This document shows positions 41,667 through 51,074 of a DNA stretch of 64,000 nucleotides, piece after piece. The stretch covers positions 62,001 to 126,000 of the forward strand of contig CAZNPL010000001.1 in assembly GCA_964574815.1 (NCBI GenBank), given 5' to 3'. A program made the position numbers and the translations under genes. The notes below the pieces were generated by a model. That model was not told where the DNA came from, ran no database searches, and saw nothing but the letters and a program-made list of their open reading frames with translations. The DNA comes from CAZNPL01 sp964574815. GTDB lineage: Bacteria; Planctomycetota; Phycisphaerae; UBA1845. Position 1 is the stretch's first letter. Each line of letters starts with the position of its first letter.

Positions 41667-42578
41667 GTGCCGACGATCGAGTGCGACATTCGATGCTGGA
41701 CTTGCGGGAGCAGCTTGAAAGGCGTGGACCCGCATGGGGAGTGTCCGCATTGCCGGCGTCCGGTCATCGAGATGCTGGACATGCTTGGGGTTGATCCAGC
41801 CCGGCTCGAGGTCGACGCCGATCGGAGCTGTGTCGGCTGCGGGTACAACCTGCGTACATTGCCGATAGATTCGAGATGCCCGGAGTGTGCCACACCGGCT
41901 GCGCTGTCCCTTCGCCCCAATGAACTGGAATTCGCCGATCCCGAGTGGCTGCTCAAGGTACGGGGCGGCGTGTTCGCGCTTCTTGTGGTTTCGATCGGCA
42001 TGGTTGTGGCGATGCTGCTGAGCGTGGTCGGGGTGGGCGGAATCGCCAGTTGCTCAGCGATGTCAGTGATCCCCCTGTTGGTGATTCTCTTTGTCTTGTT
42101 CGCGGTCGGTGTGTTCCGCGCGACGACGACCGAGCCATCTGCAGCGAGTGGGACTGCATTCGACTCCGCTCGCTTTGCCGCACGGGTGTTTGTGTTTTCT
42201 CCTTTGATTCTGGGGCCGCTGTCCTATGTCGGATTGGCCGGCAGTCTGGGTGTGGTCCTTGCTCGGATACGCCTCCTGGCGCAGCGTGCGAATGAACGCA
42301 GGCTGGCGGCCCGGTGTAGTTGGGCTATTGCTTGTCTGTGGCCCACCGGTGCTGTGTATCTGGTCGCCCGTTTTGTGCCGTTCATGGCGTACGAGCTTAC
42401 TGCACCGTTGCTTTGGATTGTCCTGGCGGTGACGATCGTTACCGCAATCGTGTGCAGCGTGACGCTCGCGGCGGCGCGGTCGATGCTGGGCCGGGCAATC
42501 GAAAGGAACCGGTTCGCGTACACGCCGGCGGCCTCAGCCGCTACAAGGACTGAATACCGGAGCACTTATTCTTGTTGA
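41667..42578 (+). CDS. Double zinc-ribbon membrane protein, copy 2
   Basis: 303 residues; the GTG at 41667 aligns with the start of the preceding paralogue (PTIECDIRCWTCG in both) and has GGGAG upstream. Same layout: CWTCG...CPHC, CVGCGYNLRTLPIDSRCPEC, then several TM helices. DNA near the two starts is also highly similar, indicating a tandem duplication. Longer frames upstream would overlap copy 1. Function is unknown. Confidence 0.78.
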   Translation: MPTIECDIRCWTCGSSLKGVDPHGECPHCRRPVIEMLDMLGVDPARLEVDADRSCVGCGYNLRTLPIDSRCPECATPAALSLRPNELEFADPEWLLKVRGGVFALLVVSIGMVVAMLLSVVGVGGIASCSAMSVIPLLVILFVLFAVGVFRATTTEPSAASGTAFDSARFAARVFVFSPLILGPLSYVGLAGSLGVVLARIRLLAQRANERRLAARCSWAIACLWPTGAVYLVARFVPFMAYELTAPLLWIVLAVTIVTAIVCSVTLAAARSMLGRAIERNRFAYTPAASAATRTEYRSTYSC

Positions 42579-42590
42579 GCGCGAACGACT

Positions 42591-42627
42591 GTCCCCCACC
42601 CCTTCGCTTCGCGAAGCGATGGGGCAC
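42591..42627. repeat. GTGCCCCA hairpin repeat, copy 3 (inverted)
   Basis: On the minus strand reads GTGCCCCATCGCTTCGCGAA..., closely matching 13678-13712. It contains a perfect TCGCTTCGCGAAGCGA palindrome. It lies between two convergent gene ends. Confidence 0.72.
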
Positions 42628-42660
42628 CGCGCACCACGCTGCGGCAGGCCGGGGTGGTGG

Positions 42661-43884
42661 TTAGCTGGTCTTCTTGAGGTCGAAGTGGTTTGCTGCCTGC
42701 TCGGCGATGTGTCGGCCTATGCTGATTGAGGCGGTGGCCGCGGGGGAGGGGGCGTTCAGTACGTGGATCATGCGCTCGGCCGCGCGGATGCGGAAGTCGT
42801 CCACCAGTTTTCCGTCGGGCTCCACGGCCTGAGCGCGTACGCCGGCGCCGCATGGGCGGAGATCCTGCCTGCGGATGTCTGGAACGAGCTTCTGCAAAGC
42901 CTTGACGAACGCGCCCTTGCTGAGCGAGCGGCGCATCTCGCCGAGGCCCATGCGCCAGTTGCGGCGCGACATGTGCCAGAAGCCCGGGTAAAGCGCGATA
43001 CCCAGCGCGTCGGTCGGCGAAAAGCTCGTTCGCGAATAGCCGCGGCGCGAGAAGGCCAGCACGGCGTTGGGACCGGCCTCGATCCCGCCGTCGATCATTC
43101 GGGTAAAGTGAACGCCCAGGAAGGGAAGCTCGGGGTCGGGCGTGGGATAGATAAGATTTCGTACGAGGTGCCGCCTTTCCGGAACGATCTCGTAGTACTC
43201 GCCGCGGAACGGCACAATCCAGAGCCGCGGCTGGATGCCACACATCAACGCGACGCGATCCGACTGCAACCCCGCGCAGTTGACCAGATGGCGGCAGCGC
43301 ACGGCGCCCCGCGTGGTCTCCAGAACGAGCTTGTCGGGCTCGCGGCGGACGCGCATCACACCCGTGCCGGTCTCGACGCAGTGCCCCGCCTCCCGGACGA
43401 CGTCGGCCATGGCCTCGGCGACGCGCGTGTAATCGACGATCCCCGTGTCCGGCACGTGCAGTGCGGCAACGCCGGCCGCGTGCGGCTCATATTCGCGAAG
43501 GCCGGCGCGATCCAGCATGCGAAGGCCCTGCAGCCCGTTGTCACGCCCGCGCTGTTCGAGCTTTGACAGCACCTCATGCTCGAACGCGTTGGTGGCCACG
43601 ACGACCTTGCCGCAGCGCTCGTAGGGGACGCCGCGCCGCTCGCAGAACTCGTACAGGGCCTCGCGTCCCCGAACACAGAGACGAGCCTTCAGCGAGCCGG
43701 GCTTGTAGTAGAGTCCCGAGTGGATCACGCCACTGTTGTGGCCGGTCTGCTGGGTGGCAAGTCGGGCTTCGGCCTCGACAACGATGAGCGAGCCGGGCCG
43801 CTCCACCAGAGCCATGGCCGTGGCCAGGCCGACGATGCCGCCGCCAATGACGGCCGTGTCGTAAGTCGTCGCCTCGTCGTGCAT
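42661..43884 (-). CDS. lhgO: L-2-hydroxyglutarate oxidase
   Basis: 407 residues from the ATG at 43884. The FAD-binding motif is TAVIGGGIVGLATAMAL, followed by acidic VVEAEARLATQQTGHNSGVIHSG. YEFCERRGVPYERCGKVVVA and GIVDYTRVAEAM fit LhgO/YgaF. The enzyme oxidises L-2-hydroxyglutarate to 2-oxoglutarate at the membrane, passing electrons onward. The longer frame to 44118 runs into non-homologous sequence. Other DAO-family oxidases are possible but this fit is good. Confidence 0.87.
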   Translation of the reverse strand: MHDEATTYDTAVIGGGIVGLATAMALVERPGSLIVVEAEARLATQQTGHNSGVIHSGLYYKPGSLKARLCVRGREALYEFCERRGVPYERCGKVVVATNAFEHEVLSKLEQRGRDNGLQGLRMLDRAGLREYEPHAAGVAALHVPDTGIVDYTRVAEAMADVVREAGHCVETGTGVMRVRREPDKLVLETTRGAVRCRHLVNCAGLQSDRVALMCGIQPRLWIVPFRGEYYEIVPERRHLVRNLIYPTPDPELPFLGVHFTRMIDGGIEAGPNAVLAFSRRGYSRTSFSPTDALGIALYPGFWHMSRRNWRMGLGEMRRSLSKGAFVKALQKLVPDIRRQDLRPCGAGVRAQAVEPDGKLVDDFRIRAAERMIHVLNAPSPAATASISIGRHIAEQAANHFDLKKTS

Positions 43885-44060
43885 GGGTGGGATTATAGTT
43901 GCAGGGCGGTCGCCGTCGCCCTCGGGCGTCGCATGTTGTAAGGATCGAGCCGTTCTTGTCCCGCACGGGGGCTGCGCCCTTGAATGCGGGTTCGGCCGAT
44001 TGGAGAATCGCATGCCGGGCCAGATGGCCTGGCGCGTACTGAACACCGGAGAGTGACACG

Positions 44061-44897
44061 ATGTTGCAAGGGACGAGGAGTCGCCGTAGCACCGGCCGTT
44101 GGCCGGGCCCGGGTCCACATCACGGAGCGATCGCGTTGATCGCAGCCGTGTTGGTTGCGGCAGCGCCGGTCGTGAGTGGGGGCGGCGACGGGGACAAGCT
44201 GCCGACGGGTGAGGAGGTCTTCGCGCGGTTTATCGAGGCCACCGGCGGCGAGCAGGCCCACAAAGGCGTTCACAACCGCGTGGCCACCTGGGAGCTGAAG
44301 GCCCCTTCGCAGGGGATCCGGATGCGCGTGACGGACTACGCCGCCGAGCCGAACAAGCGTGTCTATATCGTCGAATCGGAGTCCTTTGGCACCGTCGCCG
44401 AGGGGACGGACGGTGAGATCGCGTGGAAGGTGAAGGGCGGCGAATCGGAAGTCGCGCTGAAAGAGGGTCACGAGCGTCGTCAGGCGTTACGAGACGCGGT
44501 GTTTCATCCGTTTCTGCAGTGGCGCCGGATCTTCGAGAAGATCGAATGCGCCGGCGTCGAGGAGGTGGACGGGCGGCCGGCGTACCGGATCGTCGCGACG
44601 CCGCCGGGCGACGGACGGGCGGAGTCGCTGTACTTCGACACCAACAGCGGGCTGCTGGTCAGGTGGGTCACGTTCAGGAAGACCGCCCTGGGCGAAATGA
44701 GCGCCGAGACCGCGTTCAGCGACTATCGAAAGGTGGACGGCTTGCTGGTGCCCTTCGTGCAGCGCACGACGCAGGCCGGGCAGGCGTTCGTCGTCCGCTT
44801 TACCAACGTGGAGTACAACGTCGATCTTCCGGAGGACCGCTTCGACTCGCCCGCGGCCGCCAAACAACTCAAGACTCGATCATCAAACGGCGAGTAG
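44061..44897 (+). CDS. LolA-like exported protein
   Basis: 278 residues, ATG at 44061 with GGAG upstream. An export signal (HGAIALIAAVLVAAAPVVS) precedes an all-beta domain with patterns GKLPTGEEVF-type, IVESESFGTVAEGTDGEIAW and LYFDTNSGLLVRWV. These resemble outer-membrane lipoprotein-sorting-like folds used as lipid or lipoprotein carriers. A specific ligand cannot be named. It is convergent with another LolA-like lipoprotein sharing the YFD..G..V.WV pattern, suggesting distant paralogues. Confidence 0.65.
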   Translation: MLQGTRSRRSTGRWPGPGPHHGAIALIAAVLVAAAPVVSGGGDGDKLPTGEEVFARFIEATGGEQAHKGVHNRVATWELKAPSQGIRMRVTDYAAEPNKRVYIVESESFGTVAEGTDGEIAWKVKGGESEVALKEGHERRQALRDAVFHPFLQWRRIFEKIECAGVEEVDGRPAYRIVATPPGDGRAESLYFDTNSGLLVRWVTFRKTALGEMSAETAFSDYRKVDGLLVPFVQRTTQAGQAFVVRFTNVEYNVDLPEDRFDSPAAAKQLKTRSSNGE

Positions 44898-44940
44898 GCG
44901 GCGCGATTGATTTCCCTTAATAAACCGACCGACTGCGCCC

Positions 44941-45705
44941 CTATTGCTGAGTCGCGTCAGTCACCTCGACGCCGGGCGGGGGCTTGAACTCGAAGCGTTC
45001 GGCGGGGATGGGCACGTCGAACTCGAAGTCGGAGTAGTGGCTGGTGACGGTTGCTCTGTCGCCGACGTTCTTGACCCACTTGACGATGGCGCCGGTCTGT
45101 TTATCAAAGTAGAATCTCCAGGAGGACTCCGGATCTGTCTTGCGCCGGGCCTCGAGGACGTGGACCTCCCTGTCGTTCACAACCTCGGACGAGAGGCCTT
45201 TCACGTTGAACCTGCCGGCGAGCATCTCGAAGAGCATCCGGGGCTCCGGGCACATGCCGGGGTTCAGCTCGCCGAGTGGCGCTTTTCTGGCGCGGCGGGT
45301 GGCGTCTTCACCGCGGCCAGCTTCGAAATAGGTGCGGGCGAGTTGCCCGTCGATGATGGCGATCAGCTTTTCATGGGCATCGGTCGTCTTCCCGTCGCGC
45401 TCGATGGTGTCCATGGTCGTCTCGTAGCGGATCAGCGTGTCGTCGCCGTCGTTGCGGATCTCGCACATGCCCTTTCCGCGGTAGGACGCGCCAAGCTGAG
45501 GCTCCTGCGTTTCGGTCGCGATTTTCGCACGCATCGTCCCGTGGCGGTCCCAGGCGGCGAGGATCGGATCGCGGATCCAGGCCAGCTCCGCGTCGGCAGC
45601 GGTGCCTTTGGACGGTCTTTCACTGTCATCGTCCTGCTGTCGGCATTGGGTCGACGATCCGAGGATCAGCACGAGGCCGGTGATCAAAACGAACAACCTG
45701 GGCAT
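44941..45705 (-). CDS. LolA-like lipoprotein
   Basis: 254 residues from the ATG at 45705, which has GGAG nine bases upstream. A signal peptide ends near SSTQC (lipobox-like Cys). The beta-rich body contains GMCEIRNDGDDTLIRYETT and FYFDKQTGAIVKWV, then a C-terminal FEFDVPIPAERFEFKPP. The last motif is common in DUF2092/LolA-like periplasmic proteins. Function is unknown. It lies 46 bases upstream of ligA's stop and is on the same strand. Confidence 0.68.
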   Translation of the reverse strand: MPRLFVLITGLVLILGSSTQCRQQDDDSERPSKGTAADAELAWIRDPILAAWDRHGTMRAKIATETQEPQLGASYRGKGMCEIRNDGDDTLIRYETTMDTIERDGKTTDAHEKLIAIIDGQLARTYFEAGRGEDATRRARKAPLGELNPGMCPEPRMLFEMLAGRFNVKGLSSEVVNDREVHVLEARRKTDPESSWRFYFDKQTGAIVKWVKNVGDRATVTSHYSDFEFDVPIPAERFEFKPPPGVEVTDATQQ

Positions 45706-45750
45706 ATCTGCGTCTCCTGTTGGCACATTCGGCGGCGGGTGGAACCCGCC

Positions 45751-47793
45751 CTACTTTTGATCGGCGCCGAACTCCTTGATGAACGTCTCTTCGTCTATGG
45801 TCTTTATATTGAGCCGGCGAGCTTTGTCAGCTTTGCTGCCGGGGGACTCGCCGATCAGCACCAGGTCGGTCTTCTGGCTGACCGAGCTGGCCGGCTTTCC
45901 GCCGAGGGCCTTGATCCTGTTCTGGATTTCGGTGCGCGTGAAGCGTTCGAGCGTGCCGGTGACGACGACCGTCTTGCCGGCCAGCGGAAGGTCGGCGGCA
46001 CGCCTGGCCTTGGGCTGTTTCATGTTGACGCCGACGTCGCGCAGTTGCTGCCAGGCGTCGCGGCCGACCTCGCTGTCGAAGAAGCGGCGGACCGATCGGG
46101 CGAGCTCGGGGCCCACGCCCTCGACTTCCTGCAGCTCTTCCTCGGAGGCCGCGGCAATGCTTTCCATGTCGCCGAAGTGGTCGGCGATCAGTTCGGCCGA
46201 CGCGCCGCCGACGTGACGGATGTTCAGTCCGGCCAGCACGCAGGCGAGCGGCCGCTTCTTGCTGCTTTCGAGGCCTTCGAGCAGTGTCGCGGTCTTCTTC
46301 TCGCCGAAGCGCTTGTCGCCGAGCTTCAGCTCCACGAGGTCCTCCTCGCGCAGGCGGTAGAGATCGGCGAAGGTATGGACCATGTCCTGATCGACGAGGG
46401 TCTCGATGAGCACCTCGCCGGCGCCTTCGATGTCCATCTGGTTTCTTCCGGCAAAATACGTAAGGCGCTCCTTGAGCTGCGCGGGGCAGGCGGGATTGAT
46501 GCAGCGGACGTAGACGCCGCCCTCGTCCTTGGCCACCTCGCCGCCGCACACCGGGCACTCGGTCGGGGGAATGATTCTCTTCGCGTTCTTCGGCCGCTTT
46601 TCTTTGATGACGCGGACGACCTGGGGAATGATCTCGCCGGCCTTCTCGACGACCACGGTGTCGCCGATGCGGACGTCGAGCCGCTCGACCTGGTCGAAGT
46701 TGTGGAGGCTCGCGTGCCGGACGGTGGTGCCGGAAAGCTGCATCGGCTCCATGACGGCGCGCGGCGTGATGGTGCCCAGCTTGCCGACCTGGAGATCGAC
46801 CTGTTTGAGGACGCTCTCGGCCTGCTCGGCGGCGAACTTGTAGGCGATGCACCAGCGGGGGTATCGGCTGGTGGCCCCGAGGGCCTCACGCTGGTCGAAC
46901 CGGTCGAGCTTGATGACCAGCCCGTCAGTTTCATAAGGTAAACTACGTCGATCGGTTTCCCACTTGTGAATGTGTTCGAGGACGCGGTCGATCGTCGGCG
47001 CGGTAAAGCGGTGGGTGCTGACCGGGACGCCCCAGCCGGTGAGGGCATCGAGCAGCTTCGAGAACCTGTCGAAGCGAAGCGGCTCGATGACGCCGAACCC
47101 GTGGGCGATGAAGGAGAGCCCTCGGCCGGCGACCTTCTGCGGGTCGAGCTGCTTGAGGGTCCCCGCGGTGGCGTTGCGCGGGTTGGCGAACGCCGGTTTG
47201 CCATCGGCTTCGAGGCTGCGGTTGAACGCTTCGAAGGCGTCGCGTGGCCAGAAGACTTCGCCGCGGACCTCGAGCACGTCGGGAATCTGCTTTCCCTTGA
47301 TGCGCAGGGGGACGGCGTGGACGGTGCGGATGGTGTGGGTGACGTCGTCGCCGGTGGTGCCGTCGCCGCGGGTGGCCCCCAGGACGAGAAGGCCGCCCTC
47401 ATAGCGGAGCGAGACGGCGACCCCGTCGATCTTGGGATCGACCTCGTACTGGTAGTCGTCGTGCCCCAGGCCTCGGGCGACGCGGCGGTCGAACTCACGG
47501 AGCTGCTGTTCGTCGTAGGTGTTGTCGATCGAGAGCATCGGGACGGCGTGGGTGACGTGCCGGAAGCCTTCGATGGGCTGCTCGCCGACGCGCTGGGTGG
47601 GGGAGTCAGGGGTGACGAGTTCGGGGTGCTGCTGTTCGAGGCGTTTGAGCTCGTCGAACAGCTTGTCGTACTCGCGGTCGGAGATGACCGGGCTGGCCTC
47701 GACGTGGTAGTGGTAGTCGTGCTCGCGGATCTGCTCGCGCAGGTCTTCGATGCGGCCGGCGACCTTGTCGGTTTTGGCGGTTCGGGCGGACAT
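45751..47793 (-). CDS. ligA: NAD-dependent DNA ligase
   Basis: 680 residues from the ATG at 47793. The order is the Ia domain (YHYHVEASPVISDREYD), the adenylation site KIDG in YEVDPKIDGVAVSLRYE, then the OB fold. Next come a Cys4 zinc finger (CPVCGGEV...CINPACPAQ), HhH repeats (LNIRHVGGASAE, VEGVGPELA), and a BRCT domain at the end (AGKTVVVTGTLERFTR). It seals nicks in replication and repair. Length fits the family. Confidence 0.96.
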   Translation of the reverse strand: MSARTAKTDKVAGRIEDLREQIREHDYHYHVEASPVISDREYDKLFDELKRLEQQHPELVTPDSPTQRVGEQPIEGFRHVTHAVPMLSIDNTYDEQQLREFDRRVARGLGHDDYQYEVDPKIDGVAVSLRYEGGLLVLGATRGDGTTGDDVTHTIRTVHAVPLRIKGKQIPDVLEVRGEVFWPRDAFEAFNRSLEADGKPAFANPRNATAGTLKQLDPQKVAGRGLSFIAHGFGVIEPLRFDRFSKLLDALTGWGVPVSTHRFTAPTIDRVLEHIHKWETDRRSLPYETDGLVIKLDRFDQREALGATSRYPRWCIAYKFAAEQAESVLKQVDLQVGKLGTITPRAVMEPMQLSGTTVRHASLHNFDQVERLDVRIGDTVVVEKAGEIIPQVVRVIKEKRPKNAKRIIPPTECPVCGGEVAKDEGGVYVRCINPACPAQLKERLTYFAGRNQMDIEGAGEVLIETLVDQDMVHTFADLYRLREEDLVELKLGDKRFGEKKTATLLEGLESSKKRPLACVLAGLNIRHVGGASAELIADHFGDMESIAAASEEELQEVEGVGPELARSVRRFFDSEVGRDAWQQLRDVGVNMKQPKARRAADLPLAGKTVVVTGTLERFTRTEIQNRIKALGGKPASSVSQKTDLVLIGESPGSKADKARRLNIKTIDEETFIKEFGADQK

Positions 47794-48063
47794 GGGGGCA
47801 TTATGGCGTTTGAGGGCGGGGAGGGAAGGGAGGCGTGCAAGAGGCACCAAGGCACGTGGGCACGAAGAAGAGAGGCAAGGGACGTAGGGTCGCAGCGATC
47901 CGCCTGAGCCGGACAAGCTCCGGCGCAGAGGCGTGCGGCCGAGTCGGGGAAGTCACTGGGGTCGCCTCGCGTCCCGTATGCACCCCTTGCTCATGACCCC
48001 TTCATTATCGCTCATTCTTGCGGTCACGCAGGCGATTCCACGTCACAAACGCCGCGCGTGCGT

Positions 48064-49593
48064 TCATCGATACACGACCTCCTGCGGATCGTAGGCGTCG
48101 TTGGAGTCGGGGAAGTCCGGGTCCCCGAAGAAGGCCCAGAGCGGCGCCTTGCGCAGGAGATCGTAGTTGCGCGGTCCCCTGAAATCGTGGTCGCAATGCC
48201 ACAGCGGTACAAACTTCTTGTCGGACGCATCGCGCGCTACGTGCCAAAAGTACTTGGAGTAGACCGGAAGCACGACGCTGTCGTCCATGCCGACCACGAT
48301 ATGCACGGTGCCCGTGAATCCCCGCAGCCCTTTTCTGATCGCCTTCTTTCCGGCGTCCAGCGATGGCGCCAACAGCAGGAGCTTCTTTATCTGGGGGTAT
48401 TCACTTGCAAGCGCTCCAGCGGCGGACGCGCCGGCGGAGTGGCCCAACACGTACACATCCGGGGTGCTCGTGCCGCAGATTTCCTCGGCATGCTCCAGAC
48501 AGTAGTCGATGATGCGTCTCAGGTTCTTCAGGAGCATTGAAGGGTAATCCACCGAGCGGACGAAGGGGTTATTCGCTCGGACGACCGCCGACAGGCCCCG
48601 ATCCTGGATCTCGGCCGCGACGGCTTTGAATCGACCCTGGAAACCATCTACAGTCCGGGCGGCGCCCGGGAAGCTGATGATGATATGAGGTGACCGCTGC
48701 CAATGGATGCATAGATCGAGCTTGAACTCGAACTCGTAATTGGCCACATGAGCGGTTGAGGTCACGACGGTTCTTCTCAGGGTGACCTTGTGGAAGCCTG
48801 TTCTTTCAAAAAGCGCTTGTGTCTGCTGGTATTTCGAGGCCACGTAGACCAGGTCCGGTTCATATGAGACGGACTCGCAGTCGTTGTAGAGAAGTCCGAG
48901 GTCGAGCCAGGTGTCGAGCTTTTTCATACTCAGCACGCCGAACGAGCCGATCTGGACGAAGTCGTCCTCATCGCTGTAGTCATAGTGCGGGATGATTCGG
49001 AAGCGAAGCCCGGGGGCGCGGCCTTGCAGCGAGGGCGAATCGAGGAATTGCGCGAACGCCGCGTTTCCGCGCTCGAGATCCAACTGGGGCGCGTCGTCGA
49101 TTCGTACGAGAAACCCGGGGAAGTGAATGTGGGCTTCGCCGTCGGGCGCTAGCAGATGGTTGTGGATCATTTCCACGGCTTCAATCTTGTGCGGAACGTA
49201 GTGGAAAGTGAAGACCGAGAAGATCAGATCGAAAGGCGGCCCCGTGTAGTCGAACTGGTTGATTCCGGAGTGAATGAATTGGTCTGAGTCTATGAACATT
49301 TTGGGGTAACGGTTCATTCCGAGACCGAAGAGTTCGCACTGCGTGTCCAGGTGAAGACGGCGCAGCTCCTGCTGGAGCTGGTGCACGGCCCAGCCGTCGC
49401 CGCAACCGACGTCGAGGACTCTGACCGTGCGGGTCGACCGGCGCATGGCTTCGACGCATCGCTCCACGAGATCGACGCCGAGTATCTGCTGGTAGCTGTA
49501 GTGCCCGCGCAGTGCCCGGTTATGGCGGGCGAATCGATTGGCCTCGATAGCCTGATGGAGCGCGGCAAGCTCGGCGTCGGTCGGTCGGGTCAA
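48064..49593 (-). CDS. Methyltransferase fused to alpha/beta-hydrolase-like domain
   Basis: 509 residues; a TTG start overlaps the stop of the upstream gene (TTGA), with GGAGG nine bases before. The N-terminal part (about 1-190) is a class I methyltransferase with motif I VLDVGCGDGWAVHQL and later FDLIFSVFTFHYVPHKIEAV. The C-terminal part (about 300-509) is hydrolase-like. It has SPHIIISFPGAA, the nucleophile elbow VYVLGHSAGASAAG, an Asp region VVGMDDSVV and a possible His in HCDHDF. I do not know this fusion. Coupling to the SGNH hydrolase gene suggests joint modification of a cell-surface or secreted small molecule or glycan (inference). Confidence 0.75.
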   Translation of the reverse strand: MTRPTDAELAALHQAIEANRFARHNRALRGHYSYQQILGVDLVERCVEAMRRSTRTVRVLDVGCGDGWAVHQLQQELRRLHLDTQCELFGLGMNRYPKMFIDSDQFIHSGINQFDYTGPPFDLIFSVFTFHYVPHKIEAVEMIHNHLLAPDGEAHIHFPGFLVRIDDAPQLDLERGNAAFAQFLDSPSLQGRAPGLRFRIIPHYDYSDEDDFVQIGSFGVLSMKKLDTWLDLGLLYNDCESVSYEPDLVYVASKYQQTQALFERTGFHKVTLRRTVVTSTAHVANYEFEFKLDLCIHWQRSPHIIISFPGAARTVDGFQGRFKAVAAEIQDRGLSAVVRANNPFVRSVDYPSMLLKNLRRIIDYCLEHAEEICGTSTPDVYVLGHSAGASAAGALASEYPQIKKLLLLAPSLDAGKKAIRKGLRGFTGTVHIVVGMDDSVVLPVYSKYFWHVARDASDKKFVPLWHCDHDFRGPRNYDLLRKAPLWAFFGDPDFPDSNDAYDPQEVVYR

Positions 49594-51074
49594 GGGTTCG
49601 TGCCTCCGGGGAAAAACGGGTTGTTCGTTTCCGCGGGGATCAGATGATGATCCAGCAGGTAGTGGGCTATCGCTTCTGCGGCGAAGGCGTGCCCTGCTTC
49701 ATTGAAGTGGAAGTCCTTCCGGAAAACGAGGGGAAAGCGGTCGGTGGCCTGGAAGTGCGGCAGCAGACTGAGGATCGCAAAGTCGACATCGTCCTGCTGC
49801 TCTTCGAAGAAACGGATGTACTCGTACTGGTGCCGCATGTCCTTGGGATACTGGTGAGCCTCCCAGTTTTCGGGGCACTCACGGTCGCTCCAGTGATGGT
49901 AGCGCGGCAGAACGACGAGAACGAACCGGGCGCCCTCGTGGCGAACGGCGGATGCGATGGCCTTGATGTGCCGGAAGGTGGCCTCGAAGTACGGCCGCGT
50001 GACCGAGAGCGGGTACTTGTAGATGAAATAGCGGCTATGTTCGGTCGTATCGCCGATCGTGATCTCGAAGCGATAGTAGTTGTAGGTCACGGTGGGATCG
50101 ATGTAGGTGCGGCCAAAGGGCAGGGCCAGCGGTTTGATGACGCGCTCCCGCAGGGCGGCGATTCCACGGACGAGCTGGTAGAGGGCGCCGTAGTAGGACG
50201 GGCAATAGTGCTCATCGCGCTGAAACCGGAACTCACCGCCGTGCTGAATCAGCCGCCCGGCGTATTTGTAGTCGTCGCTGATGTCGGTGGCATCAATCAA
50301 AAGCAGCACGAGGTTCGGCCGGTAATGTTTGACGATGCCTTCGTACTGGCGTCGCTGTAGTATGGGCGAGTAGCTGATGATGCCCGCGTTGAGGACGGCC
50401 GGCTCGTCATCTCCGGGCGTGCTGCGCCGAAGGACGCCCTGCAGTTGGTGGGGCAGGGCATCTTCGGCTTTGACGCCGTACCCGAAGGTGAATGAATCGC
50501 CCATGACGGCGATGCGCTGCTCGTGGCGGCGGAACGAGCGGCGTGTATAGCTTGTCCGCAGCCCGTCGGGGTTGGTGTCGATCAGGACCGTGCGGCCCTC
50601 CTGGTTGCTCCATCGCATGAGGGCGTTGGGCGGATAGACGTGGTGGTATTCCGGCGACCACTGGAGGCACTCGACCGGCAGGCAATTCGGCACGGCGGCC
50701 AGTCGGAGGCCGACCTCGGCCGCGGCGAGTGCGGCGACCGTCGTGGCGAGGCTGAGGGTGATCTGTTTCCAGCGGCGGCGCCAAGCCGTCCCGAGCATCC
50801 AGACGATCGAGCAGAGCAGCCAGTACAGGACGACGCTGTTCAAGGCCAGCGGCGTTCGGATCTGGGCCTCTGGGATCAGCAGATCCAGGGCGCCGACGGC
50901 GATCGCCCCGCCGAGGGCGAAGAATACGGCCAGCAGGACGTACAGGCCCTGGATCATCATGCCGGGGCGTGAGGCCGTGTTCGGTGCGGTTTCGTCGGTC
51001 ACTCCCGGGATGATCGGTGTGTGCACACCTCGTTGCAAGGTATCGGGCGGGCACGGGGGTTTTATTCGTGCCAT
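49590..51074 (-). CDS. Membrane-anchored SGNH/GDSL hydrolase
   Basis: 494 residues. Three hydrophobic segments lie in the first 130 residues (MIQGLYVLLAVFFALGGAIA, SVVLYWLLCSIVWMLG, ITLSLATTVAALAAAEVGL). An SGNH domain follows, probably extracytoplasmic. Block I is VMGDSFTFGYG (Ser), the Gly/Asn-type blocks are less clear, and the last block DFHFNEAGHAF supplies Asp and His. Such enzymes add or remove acyl groups on polysaccharides or lipids. It is translationally coupled to the methyltransferase/hydrolase fusion. The ATG at 51074 is used; an ATG near 50960 directly before the first helix is possible. Confidence 0.8.
   Translation of the reverse strand: MARIKPPCPPDTLQRGVHTPIIPGVTDETAPNTASRPGMMIQGLYVLLAVFFALGGAIAVGALDLLIPEAQIRTPLALNSVVLYWLLCSIVWMLGTAWRRRWKQITLSLATTVAALAAAEVGLRLAAVPNCLPVECLQWSPEYHHVYPPNALMRWSNQEGRTVLIDTNPDGLRTSYTRRSFRRHEQRIAVMGDSFTFGYGVKAEDALPHQLQGVLRRSTPGDDEPAVLNAGIISYSPILQRRQYEGIVKHYRPNLVLLLIDATDISDDYKYAGRLIQHGGEFRFQRDEHYCPSYYGALYQLVRGIAALRERVIKPLALPFGRTYIDPTVTYNYYRFEITIGDTTEHSRYFIYKYPLSVTRPYFEATFRHIKAIASAVRHEGARFVLVVLPRYHHWSDRECPENWEAHQYPKDMRHQYEYIRFFEEQQDDVDFAILSLLPHFQATDRFPLVFRKDFHFNEAGHAFAAEAIAHYLLDHHLIPAETNNPFFPGGTNP

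Noticed and set aside
44944..46941. 665-codon plus-strand frame opposite the LolA-like gene and ligA
   Set aside because: Shadow frame; ligA motifs on the other strand are unmistakable.
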